From Bacillota bacterium (GTDB taxonomy: Bacteria > Bacillota > Clostridia > Acetivibrionales > DSM-1351), in NCBI GenBank assembly GCA_023436485.1, contig JAEZIU010000142.1, positions 1-64,000 of the forward strand: a stretch of DNA of 64,000 bases. Direction: 5' to 3'. This document shows positions 57,101-64,000 of this stretch, in pieces (positions within the stretch are counted from its first letter, which is position 1; each line of letters starts with the position of its first letter). Below the pieces are notes generated by a model. It was given only the letters and a program-made list of their open reading frames with translations. It did no database searches and was not told where the DNA came from. A program made the translations under genes and the position numbers.

Positions 57101-57190
57101 AACATCAGTTTAAACGATATTTTATTGAAAAATGATATAGCCGTAATAAAGTACGAAGCAGAAGATGAGGGAGATTTTATACTTGATTGA
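51119..57190 (+). CDS. PKS-NRPS hybrid (KS-DH-KR-ACP-C)
   Basis: A 2023-aa protein. The N-terminal helix (VEKIKKYIYEQVISQK) is probably the docking partner of the preceding PKS. KS about 38-460 with C207, H340 and H380. DH about 692-960 with H705 in HKVAGNFAMP and D872. KR with GGTGGIG near 1197 and Y1355. Carrier S1514 in LGGDS. C domain about 1578-2010 with complete HHIIADR (H1702, H1703, D1707). No AT. It should add a third ketide as an alkene and join the chain to an amino acid on the next protein. GTG 51119 follows GGAGG inside the end of the previous gene; the frame stays open to 51077. Confidence 0.92.
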   Translation: MEKIKKYIYEQVISQKISKNEAALMLKELYENQGDNNKDIAVIGMDCRLPKANNANEFWDNLINGIDCIGDIPENRREDIESYFKNKGNFTSEDFIKQGYINDISGFDPAFFNISPAEANMMDPVQRLFLMVVWGALEDAGINFSKISGSKTGVFVGKAHLNEPLYKDFIDDFDMIAFNGSATGILSSRISYLLNLNGPSLVIDTACSSSLVALHTACQSLINNDCEVAIAGGVRVMLLPVKDNKLEALESPDCKLRPFDNEANGTVWGEGVSAVVLKPLSKAIKDRDNIYAVIKGSACNNDGASNGISAPNAYAQEKLIADLWEKKKINPESISYIEAHGTGTALGDPIEIKGITNAFRRYTNKKQICAIGTAKGNIGHLVASSGLAGLIKVLMAMKHKKIPPTINFNEPNAYINFIESPVYFNDRTIEWKDDERPLRASVSSFGISGTNSYVIVEEPPKPQGKSNIAVSKDLIFTLSAKSSTSLKNLISKYVDFLKDETGYDLEDVCFTVNIGRVHHNHRVAIVGNSIAELKGKLAILNKGDLRSVPSENIYCGDFRLVSDTKREKTDGLITKSDKKKLDELSKSKTLEYVDCGKNESSLLNDLCDLYVSGADIPWDNLFAESEARKISLPKYQFELKRCWPENRGNSVIEAKYTKSTPGTGMVHWESDEIHPLLGRLYLRTLNQDIYINDLNPSLKWVIGEHKVAGNFAMPGVSFIEMALCIGRKYFDTKYIRLADMAVIFPLMLREGETKRVQTIVNRLNGYLEFAVVGETEDADNSNGFIEYVQGKIYPLEQKAEKKLDIVLLTEGMNKLGKINPNNYTQGFIQFGSRWTDCVALSTGKTSATVELALPEKFAEDLEEYYLHPALLDMALNALALTVKERYLPFAYKNINIYGPTPSKFYSYIHNFKDSDQRQEMKSYNIDFIDSQGNVFAEIEEYTIKKANNIANMEADTPMFYNTKWVQKDFVLNEAPVTPGKAIVFKDNHGLGDDLVQELKNSGWQVIEVGLGTQYTKTDNNRYEISVDESDHIAFLNEANLDGLTHVFHLFTANDIQEVEDTVTLTYNLEKSVYSLFSLTKHLIVNAQKKKLDIYIISKNVNPVTGNEKFLQPQYACIFGLAKVINNEYPDFRCKSIDSDGSISAKDITSIIGCSDIEAQVAFRDRAFYTEEIRPMRTDAIPEERVEISSDGVYVITGGTGGIGLEICRYLATCCKVNLALVNRSSLPERELWDEILQKNEDSRLCNILEKLRAIELLGSQIICYSADVSEYEQMKAVLEDLRRKFGRIRGIVHSAGIAGQGLLMNKDLCTFKNVIKPKVYGAWILDKLTENEQLDMFVLFSSIASFVAYPGQGDYTAANSFLDAFSTYCTKKGRKMLSINWPAWSETGMAVSHGVNIDMMFKPISTEDAINAFGKIIHKSVDRAIIGELDYESSMFEKLQIGLSKSIRGIINKHKNSLISNQKNIGTLADVVLKGRKDNDYTQAEIKVAKIWGNIFGLQEVNIFDNFYDLGGDSVFAMKLVNSLNKHLNINLSIVDVLNYQSVNDLGAYLDEKGLSNDSTIELNDVAVLKHADDKEFYPVTSQQKAIYLLYQRLPENISYNTPIIINIEGNPDIGQFEQIFRQLVLRHECLRTSFHMHKGVPVFKVHDDVTFDIKYSEAVGTAVEEIINSFIRPYCLEEPTLPRVEIVKTGHENYLLMLDVHHIIADRTSVGIMLNDFFNLLKSNPLTEIAAQYKDYAEWQYSYYNSEAIKKTEEYWLDVFKGEIPLLDIPTDYKRPPILSYEGESVKFSLDEKLCDSLNCIASTANTTINMILTSAFYILLNKLTSQEDIVIGCNVMGRTHEDIQNTMGMYVNTIPVRSCINGNMPFKTYLDNVKNSCLLAYDNQNYPIDVLLEKLDFKRIQNRNPLFDVCFNMMNIPDSIDSKKEISLQGLVIKPVDFENKTAKFDITLSASLSGNKVEMFMEYRTCLFQRNTIENFIKYYIEILEVIKDDINISLNDILLKNDIAVIKYEAEDEGDFILD

Positions 57191-57226
57191 TGAATCAGAC
57201 ATGTAATTAAACAAGGAGGATTTGAA

Positions 57227-60200
57227 ATGAGTGTATTACGTAAGGTATTGGCTTCCAGCGATAGTTTTTCTGAAGAAAAAAAGTTCTGGGAAGACAGATT
57301 ATCCGGTGATTTTGTAAACGGAAGTTTTCCATATGATTTTAGGGAACAGGATACGGATGAACCGGAGTATAGTATATGCGAATTTGAGTTTGACGGTAAA
57401 ATTTCATCCAAACTGGTTAGTATCAGTAATAACTCACATAAGAGACTTTTTCTTATACTTATGGCGGCAGTTAAGTGTCTACATTATAAGTACACAGGCT
57501 CAAAGGATACCGCTATTGGTACATCGGTGTATAAACAGCAAGAAGAAGCAGATTATGTTAATAATATACTCTTAATCAGGGATTCCATACACGAGGGCAC
57601 GACCTTTAAAGATATGCTTCTAATGGTCAGAGAATCAGTGAATAGAGCCTATGAAAATGCGAATTACCCTTTAGAGTGTTTATTGGACGATTCAAACGAA
57701 AATGCAACGAAATTGTTTGATTCTGCCGTTCTACTGCTTAATATTCATGACAGATCCTATTTAGATAGTGTCATGCCTTCACTGATTTTTTCATTTATAG
57801 AAGCTGACGGAGTAATCAAGGGGCGTTTGGAGTACAATACTAAGCTTTATCTAAGTTCAACCATACAACATATGATAGGTCATATGAAGAATTTACTTAA
57901 GTTGATTTCGGAAGACATAAACATAAAAATATCAGATACAGATATTTTATCACCTGAAGAAATTAACAAGATTCTTTTTGAGTTTAATGATACCGATGCA
58001 AATTATCAAAAGGATATGACAATACACAGGATGTTTGAGGAGCAGGTTGAAAAAACTCCTGACAACATTGCTATTTCCTTTGGCGACAGAAATATAACAT
58101 ATACGGAACTGAATCAGAAATCAAATCAAGTGGCAAGGCTTCTGAAGGAGAAGGGGATAGTGCGCAACAGTATTGTTGCCATAGTTCTGGAACGTTCCCC
58201 TGAAATGATAATCGGGGCATTAGGCGTATTGAAGGCAGGAGGTGTATACCTGCCTATTGATCCGGCATATCCTCAAGAGAGAATCAGGTATACGTTAGAA
58301 GATTCTGAAACAAAAGTTTTGCTGACCCGGAATGAGCTTGTATATGACTTGGGCTTTAAGGGAGAGATACTTGATTTAAGTGATGAGAGCATATACAAAG
58401 GTGACATTTCTAACATTGAATCAGCAAATTCACCGGATGATTTGGCATATATAATTTATACTTCCGGCACAACCGGAAAACCCAAAGGTTCTATGATTGA
58501 GCATAGAAATGTTGTTAGGCTTTTATCCAATGACAAGCTGCAGTTTGATTTCAGCCAAAATGATATTTGGACAATGTTCCATTCATTCTGCTTCGATTTC
58601 TCAGTTTGGGAGATGTATGGAGCTTTATTATACGGCGGTAAGCTTGTTATTGTACCGAAACATGTTGCACAGGACACAAAGGAGTTTTTAAGCCTTTTAA
58701 AACGGGAAAGAGTAACTGTTTTAAACCAAACACCTACGGCTTTTTATAACCTCTCGGATATAGAGGAGGAGCAAAACGAAAGCGACTTGAGTATCAGATA
58801 TGTCATTTTTGGCGGGGAGGCCTTAAAACCTGTTAAACTAAAGCCTTGGAGGACGAAGTTTTCCAATATCAAGTTTATAAATATGTACGGGATAACTGAA
58901 ACGACCGTTCACGTTACATATAAAGAAATAACCGTGGAAGAAATCGAATCCAATATTAGCAATATAGGAAAGCCCATTCCTACAACAACTACTTATATCA
59001 TGGATAGCAATTGCAAGCTATTACCAATCGGCGCACCCGGTGAGATATGTGTGGGCGGTGACGGGGTAGGGAAAGGGTACCTCAACAGGCTGGACTTAAC
59101 CGAACAGAAATTTGTTAATAATCCCTACAAAAAGGGAGAAAGGATATACAGATCCGGGGATCTTGGAAGACAACTACCCAACGGTGAAATTGAGTATCTT
59201 GGGAGGATAGATCATCAGGTAAAAATCAGGGGACATAGAATAGAACTTAGTGAAATAGAAGTTCAGCTTTTAAGCTATTCAAAAATAAAAGAAGCCGTTG
59301 CGTTAGTGAACGAAGATAAGGATTCGGAAAAGTTTATCTGCGCTTATTTCGTTGCAGATGAGAATTTGACCATAGCCGAAATAAGGAACTACCTCACGGG
59401 TATGTTGCCTCAGTATATGATACCTGCATATTTCATACAGTTAGATAAGCTGCCTATGAATTCCAACGGTAAAATTGACAAGAAATCTCTGCCACAACCT
59501 GCAGGAAATATATCCACGGGAGAAAAATATGAGGCTCCCAGGAACGATGTTGAAGAAAAGCTTGCAAAGGCATGGGCAGAAGTTCTGGGAATTGAGAAGA
59601 TAGGTATAAACGACAGTTTCTTAGCTTTGGGAGGAGACTCTATTAAAGCTATGAAGATGATGCCTATTTTAAATAATTATGATCTCAAGCTGGAGATTAA
59701 AGATTTGTTTCAATATCCTACAATAAGGGAACTCAGCGAATATGTGGGTGCATTTACAAAGCAGATTAATCAGGGGGCTGTAGAGGGAGAGGTCATACTT
59801 ACCCCCATTCAGAGATGGTTTTTCTCAGGAGAATCCCAAAACATAAATCATTTTAATCAATCGATTTTGCTTTATAAAAAAACAGGACTTGATGAGGCTG
59901 TGATTAAGAAAGTATTAAGCAAAATCGTTGAGCACCATGACATACTCCGCACTGTTTTCAATCAGGAAGACGGAAAATGGATACAGTTTACCCGAAGCAC
60001 AGATGGGGATTTGTTTACTTTAGAGACAATTGACCTGACTGATAAGGCTGATTATAAACAAAGGCTGAAGGAAGAGGGCAATATAATCCAGAGCAGTATG
60101 GATATCGGTAAAGGCCCGCTGGTCAAACTGGGGTTATTTAAAACCGTTGAAGGCGATTATTTGTTAATTGCAATACACCACTTGGTAGTAGATGGTGTAT

Positions 60201-63200
60201 CTTGGAGAATAATACTTGACGATTTTGTTTCCGGCTATATGCAGGCATGCGAAAATAAAGAAATTAAATTGTCTAATAAAACAGAATCATTCCAGCAATG
60301 GGCATCCGTTCTGGAGGAGTATTCAAAAAGCAAAGAGTTACTTGATGAAATAGATTATTGGAGACATTTGGGGAATTATAGCAAAGAGTTGTTGCCTACG
60401 GATGGAACAGCTAAAAGCAATAAATATATTGATAGCAGCATGATAACAGTATCTTTGCCTGAAAAAGATACTGATGCACTTTTCAAGTCTTCCTATCGGG
60501 CTTACAAGCTTGAATATAATGAGGTACTGCTTACTGCCCTCGGGCTTGCTCTTGGCAAATGGACAGGGAAAACCAATACTTTGATTAATGTTGAAGGTCA
60601 TGGAAGAGAAAAAGTTGACGGTTCAGTTGAAATATCCAGAACTGTAGGGTGGTTTACATCAATTTTCCCTGTTGCTTTGAATGTTTCTGAAAGCGGGTCT
60701 GTTTATGATAGCCTTATGTCAATTAGGGATACTTTGAAGGCCGTTCCGAACAAAGGTGTGGGTTATGGAATATTGAAGTATCTGACACCGGAGGAGTACA
60801 AAAGTGAATTCGATTTTGATATACGTCCCAATATTTGTTTCAACTTCTTTGGGCAGCTTGACAAGGAACTGAGTGCAAGTGAATTCTCCATATCGAATTT
60901 ACCTGCGGGAGATATGGTTTCTCCGGATTGTGAGAGGCGCTATATACTTGATATAAACTGCATTATAACAGAAGGCGAACTGCAGTTTATGGTCAATTAT
61001 AACAAGCATGAATACAAGAGTGAGACAATTGAAAAGTTTGCAAACAGCTTTATTAAGTACCTTAGGGATATTGCAAGTCACTGTGCTGAAATAGATACAA
61101 CCGGTACTGTTACAAGTGAGCCGTTAGTTGACAAATCCGGCTCAGTATACCCTAAGGCTATGCCTAAGCCGGAAGAAATCGGCATTCCGTTCCCGCTTAC
61201 CGATGTACAGATGGCATATTTGATGGGAAGAGACAACTTATTTGAAATGGGTGGGGTTTCTACACACTCATACATGGAAATAGAAACAAAGCTGGATATG
61301 AAATTATTCGAAAACAGCCTTAATAAGGTGATTAGAAGGCATCCCATGATGCGGGCAGTTGTTTATGCAAATGGGCAGCAGCAGATTCTTGAGGATGTGC
61401 CGTATTATGAAATAAAAATAATGGATGTAAGCGGACTTGATACACAAAGCCAGATGAAATACATTGTGGAAGAAAGACAGAGGATGTCCCACTTCATATT
61501 CAACACAGAAGAGTGGCCTTTATTCGAGTTAAAAGCTTTTAAGCTTTCTGAAGACACGCACTATTTATTCTTTGGGCGTGACTTACTGATAGCCGACGGA
61601 GCAAGCATGCAAATCATTGGTAAAGACCTGATTGACTTCTATATTAACCCTGATAAGGACATTCGGGAATTGGAGTTTACATTCAGGGACTATATCCTGG
61701 CTTACAATGATTTTAAACAAACAGACCTTTACAATTCAGATAAAAAGTATTGGTTAGACAAGTTGGATTGTTTCCCGCAAGCTCCCGCACTTCCACTGAG
61801 AAAAATGGAACAGGGCTTTACACCCCACTTTAAGAGATTTAGTACAATTATAGAAAAAGCGGACTGGGAGAAACTGAAACATAAGGCAAGGCAAAATAAT
61901 ATAACCCCTTCTGCACTGGTTTGTACTGCATATGCAAGGGTGTTGTCATATTGGAGCAACCAGTCAGATTTGGCTATAAATTTAACTGTATTCAATCGTT
62001 ATCCCGTACATAAAGATGTAAATGAAATCGTGGGAGATTTCACATCGGTAGCGCTGCTTGGTATCGAGCTGGAACCCAATAGCTCTTTCTGGGAGTCCGC
62101 CAGAAATGTGCAGTCCGTATTAATGGAGGCTTTGGATCATAGGCATTATGACGGAGTTGAATATATCAGAGAAATATCCAAGTATAACAATCTTGGTACA
62201 AAAGCAGCGATGCCTATCGTATTTACCAGTTTGTTATTCGGGGATGCCAATGAAAACGTGAACCATTTCAAACAGCTTGGAGAAATAAAGATGGGACTGG
62301 GGCAGACATCTCAGGTCTATATAGATAATCAGGCCACCGAGATCGACGGTAACCTTGAAATATGGTTTGAGTTTGTTGATGAGCTTTTTGAAAGAGACAT
62401 TATTGAATCCATATTCAATCAGTATACCGGAACTTTGAGAAGTCTGATTGATACTGACAGCGATGAAAAACTGATCCCATGTCAGAACGATATGAATGCT
62501 ATTGAAAAATATAATAGGACGCAGGAAGATATACGCCCTAACACTCTACAGGGTATGTTTGCAGGCCAGGCAGCGTTGACACCTGATAATATTGCCTTGA
62601 TTTCAGAAGAAGGGACTATGACATATGAGGAATTAAACACAAAGAGTAATCAGGTTGCAAATTATCTTAGAAGTCAAGGTGTTCAGAGGAATGAACTGGT
62701 AGGCTTATCAGCAAAGCGTTGCATGGATACTATTGTGAACATGCTCGGAATCCTGAAAGCAGGTGCGGCTTATGTACCTGTCGACCCTGAGTATCCACAG
62801 GAGCGCAAGGACTATATACTGTCCAACAGCGACTGCAAGATGATTTTATATCCCGAACTTTACCAAGACATGAACTTATCTGCTGAAAGCAAAGAGTTTG
62901 AATCCATTGGCAATATATATGATATTGCGTATGTAATATACACTTCGGGAAGCACAGGCAGACCCAAAGGGGTTGTTATTACTCATGATGCCGTATCAAA
63001 TACCATAATTGACATAAATCGTAAATTCAAGGTCAATGAAAATGATAGGATAATCGGACTGTCTTCAATGTGTTTTGACCTCTCTGTTTATGACATATTC
63101 GGTGCGTTGTGCAGCGGAGCGGCTTTGGTAATGGTTTCAGACCAGAGAGATGTGAATTTATTACGAAAAACTGTTAATGAACATAATATTACTATTTGGA

Positions 63201-64000
63201 ATTCAGTACCGGCAATAATGGATATGCTGGTTGACAATCTGGAGGACAATTTTAAAAATTCGTCTTTAAGGCTTGTACTTCTTAGCGGTGACTGGATTCC
63301 CGTAAACCTGCCCGAGAGAATCAAAAGATTCTTTGAAGGTTCTGAGATTATCAGCCTTGGAGGGGCAACTGAAGCTTCTATATGGTCTATTTACTATCCT
63401 ATTACAGAAGTAAGGAGTGAATGGAAGAGCATACCTTATGGAATGCCTCTGGCAAATCAGACATTTTACGTACTGAACTATGAAAAGGGATTATGTCCCG
63501 TGGGCACACCCGGGGAGCTCTATATAGGAGGCGTCGGGCTTGCCAAAGGATATTGCAATGATAAAGAAAAAACTGAAAATGCGTTTATTGTTCATCCTGA
63601 ACTGGGGAATCTATATAGCACGGGAGATTTTGGAATTCTTCACAGTGGAGGGTATATTGAATTCCTTGGCAGGAGGGACCATCAGGTAAAAATTAAAGGG
63701 TATAGAATAGAATTAAATGAAATTGAGAACTGCCTTATAAAACATCAAGCCATAAAAAATACTGCTGTAATAGACCGCACGGATGCAAACGGTAAAAAAT
63801 ACTTATGCGCATACTATTCTTCGGACATGTCTCTTGGAACATCTGAGCTGCGCGAACACCTTGCAAAAGAGCTGCCTGATTACATGATACCTTCATATTT
63901 TGTCCATCTGGACAAAATTCCGTTGACATCTAACGGAAAGGTTGATAGGAAATCCCTTCCGGAGCCTGATATGTTCACAGAAAACGATGACAACTATGTA
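57227..64000 (+). CDS. NRPS, incomplete at window edge (half C-A[Thr]-PCP-E-Cy-A[Cys]-...)
   Basis: 2258 codons are in the window and no stop is reached. Residues 1-255: C-terminal half of a condensation domain without HHxxxDG. A1 about 270-757, selectivity positions D457, F458, W461 then N-I-G-M-V-H-K, the classic threonine code. PCP with GGDSI near 800. E domain about 854-1285 with HHLVVDG (984-990) and the EGHGRE and VGWFT motifs. Cy domain about 1318-1748 with FPLTDVQMAY and DLLIAD (D1452, D1457) in place of HHxxxDG. A2 about 1775-2248, code D1951-L-Y1955-N-L-S-L-I-W-K, a cysteine code. Epimerised Thr followed by thiazoline formation is predicted. AAGGAGG precedes ATG. Confidence 0.92.
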   Translation, partial: MSVLRKVLASSDSFSEEKKFWEDRLSGDFVNGSFPYDFREQDTDEPEYSICEFEFDGKISSKLVSISNNSHKRLFLILMAAVKCLHYKYTGSKDTAIGTSVYKQQEEADYVNNILLIRDSIHEGTTFKDMLLMVRESVNRAYENANYPLECLLDDSNENATKLFDSAVLLLNIHDRSYLDSVMPSLIFSFIEADGVIKGRLEYNTKLYLSSTIQHMIGHMKNLLKLISEDINIKISDTDILSPEEINKILFEFNDTDANYQKDMTIHRMFEEQVEKTPDNIAISFGDRNITYTELNQKSNQVARLLKEKGIVRNSIVAIVLERSPEMIIGALGVLKAGGVYLPIDPAYPQERIRYTLEDSETKVLLTRNELVYDLGFKGEILDLSDESIYKGDISNIESANSPDDLAYIIYTSGTTGKPKGSMIEHRNVVRLLSNDKLQFDFSQNDIWTMFHSFCFDFSVWEMYGALLYGGKLVIVPKHVAQDTKEFLSLLKRERVTVLNQTPTAFYNLSDIEEEQNESDLSIRYVIFGGEALKPVKLKPWRTKFSNIKFINMYGITETTVHVTYKEITVEEIESNISNIGKPIPTTTTYIMDSNCKLLPIGAPGEICVGGDGVGKGYLNRLDLTEQKFVNNPYKKGERIYRSGDLGRQLPNGEIEYLGRIDHQVKIRGHRIELSEIEVQLLSYSKIKEAVALVNEDKDSEKFICAYFVADENLTIAEIRNYLTGMLPQYMIPAYFIQLDKLPMNSNGKIDKKSLPQPAGNISTGEKYEAPRNDVEEKLAKAWAEVLGIEKIGINDSFLALGGDSIKAMKMMPILNNYDLKLEIKDLFQYPTIRELSEYVGAFTKQINQGAVEGEVILTPIQRWFFSGESQNINHFNQSILLYKKTGLDEAVIKKVLSKIVEHHDILRTVFNQEDGKWIQFTRSTDGDLFTLETIDLTDKADYKQRLKEEGNIIQSSMDIGKGPLVKLGLFKTVEGDYLLIAIHHLVVDGVSWRIILDDFVSGYMQACENKEIKLSNKTESFQQWASVLEEYSKSKELLDEIDYWRHLGNYSKELLPTDGTAKSNKYIDSSMITVSLPEKDTDALFKSSYRAYKLEYNEVLLTALGLALGKWTGKTNTLINVEGHGREKVDGSVEISRTVGWFTSIFPVALNVSESGSVYDSLMSIRDTLKAVPNKGVGYGILKYLTPEEYKSEFDFDIRPNICFNFFGQLDKELSASEFSISNLPAGDMVSPDCERRYILDINCIITEGELQFMVNYNKHEYKSETIEKFANSFIKYLRDIASHCAEIDTTGTVTSEPLVDKSGSVYPKAMPKPEEIGIPFPLTDVQMAYLMGRDNLFEMGGVSTHSYMEIETKLDMKLFENSLNKVIRRHPMMRAVVYANGQQQILEDVPYYEIKIMDVSGLDTQSQMKYIVEERQRMSHFIFNTEEWPLFELKAFKLSEDTHYLFFGRDLLIADGASMQIIGKDLIDFYINPDKDIRELEFTFRDYILAYNDFKQTDLYNSDKKYWLDKLDCFPQAPALPLRKMEQGFTPHFKRFSTIIEKADWEKLKHKARQNNITPSALVCTAYARVLSYWSNQSDLAINLTVFNRYPVHKDVNEIVGDFTSVALLGIELEPNSSFWESARNVQSVLMEALDHRHYDGVEYIREISKYNNLGTKAAMPIVFTSLLFGDANENVNHFKQLGEIKMGLGQTSQVYIDNQATEIDGNLEIWFEFVDELFERDIIESIFNQYTGTLRSLIDTDSDEKLIPCQNDMNAIEKYNRTQEDIRPNTLQGMFAGQAALTPDNIALISEEGTMTYEELNTKSNQVANYLRSQGVQRNELVGLSAKRCMDTIVNMLGILKAGAAYVPVDPEYPQERKDYILSNSDCKMILYPELYQDMNLSAESKEFESIGNIYDIAYVIYTSGSTGRPKGVVITHDAVSNTIIDINRKFKVNENDRIIGLSSMCFDLSVYDIFGALCSGAALVMVSDQRDVNLLRKTVNEHNITIWNSVPAIMDMLVDNLEDNFKNSSLRLVLLSGDWIPVNLPERIKRFFEGSEIISLGGATEASIWSIYYPITEVRSEWKSIPYGMPLANQTFYVLNYEKGLCPVGTPGELYIGGVGLAKGYCNDKEKTENAFIVHPELGNLYSTGDFGILHSGGYIEFLGRRDHQVKIKGYRIELNEIENCLIKHQAIKNTAVIDRTDANGKKYLCAYYSSDMSLGTSELREHLAKELPDYMIPSYFVHLDKIPLTSNGKVDRKSLPEPDMFTENDDNYV

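Overview
The window looks like a low-GC Firmicute chromosome, most likely a clostridium of the Ruminiclostridium/Hungateiclostridium type. The reasons are AT-rich codon use, strong AGGAGG-type ribosome sites, TTG/GTG starts, and clostridial-looking glmS and trans-AT PKS/NRPS genes. This is an inference from composition and gene content; I could not run a database search.

Region 1 (1-1889) is an intact glmS followed by the attTn7 site. Region 2 (1890-35561) is a stack of three different Tn7-like elements piled up on that one attachment site. Element 1 (E1, 1890-16521) is intact. It has TGT...ACA ends, four TnsB-type repeats at each end and a perfect 5-bp target duplication GTTCG (1885-1889 and 16522-16526). 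Its core is tnsA-tnsB-tnsC with two TniQ genes and a small HTH regulator. Its cargo is an ABC-three-component-like (ABC-3C) system whose calcineurin-like effector shares an N-terminal domain with a separate adaptor protein, plus a second SMC-like ATPase/membrane protein pair. Element 2 (E2, 16527-35074) is a canonical Tn7 relative with tnsABCDE. Its tnsB, tnsC and tnsD each carry a single-base lesion (insertion of a C, in-frame TGA, insertion of a T in a T-run). Its cargo is a putative defence island: an N6-adenine methylase, a protein with two GHKL ATPase domains, a receiver protein, an HNH nuclease and two proteins with restriction-nuclease-like N-termini. Element 3 (E3) survives only as a right end (35076-35144) and a truncated tnsA (35214-35561).

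Region 3 (35562-64000) is a biosynthetic cluster transcribed rightward. A consensus sigma-A promoter and a 14-bp hairpin precede a MutS-like ATPase. Then come a type II thioesterase, a FAAL-ACP loading protein, a discrete trans-acyltransferase, a two-module AT-less PKS (KS-KR-ACP-KS-DH-KR-ACP), a PKS-NRPS bridge (KS-DH-KR-ACP-C) and an NRPS open at the window edge (half C-A-PCP-E-Cy-A...). The first A domain reads as a threonine code and the second as a cysteine code. The pathway should therefore load a fatty acid, extend it by three ketide units, add D-allo-threonine, and build a cysteine-derived thiazoline.

The most noteworthy points are the triple stacking of unrelated Tn7-like elements with a readable age order, the methylase/dual-GHKL/receiver/HNH cargo, the EAD-like pairing in the ABC-3C cargo, and the possibility that the PKS/NRPS cluster sits on the remains of the oldest Tn7-like element.
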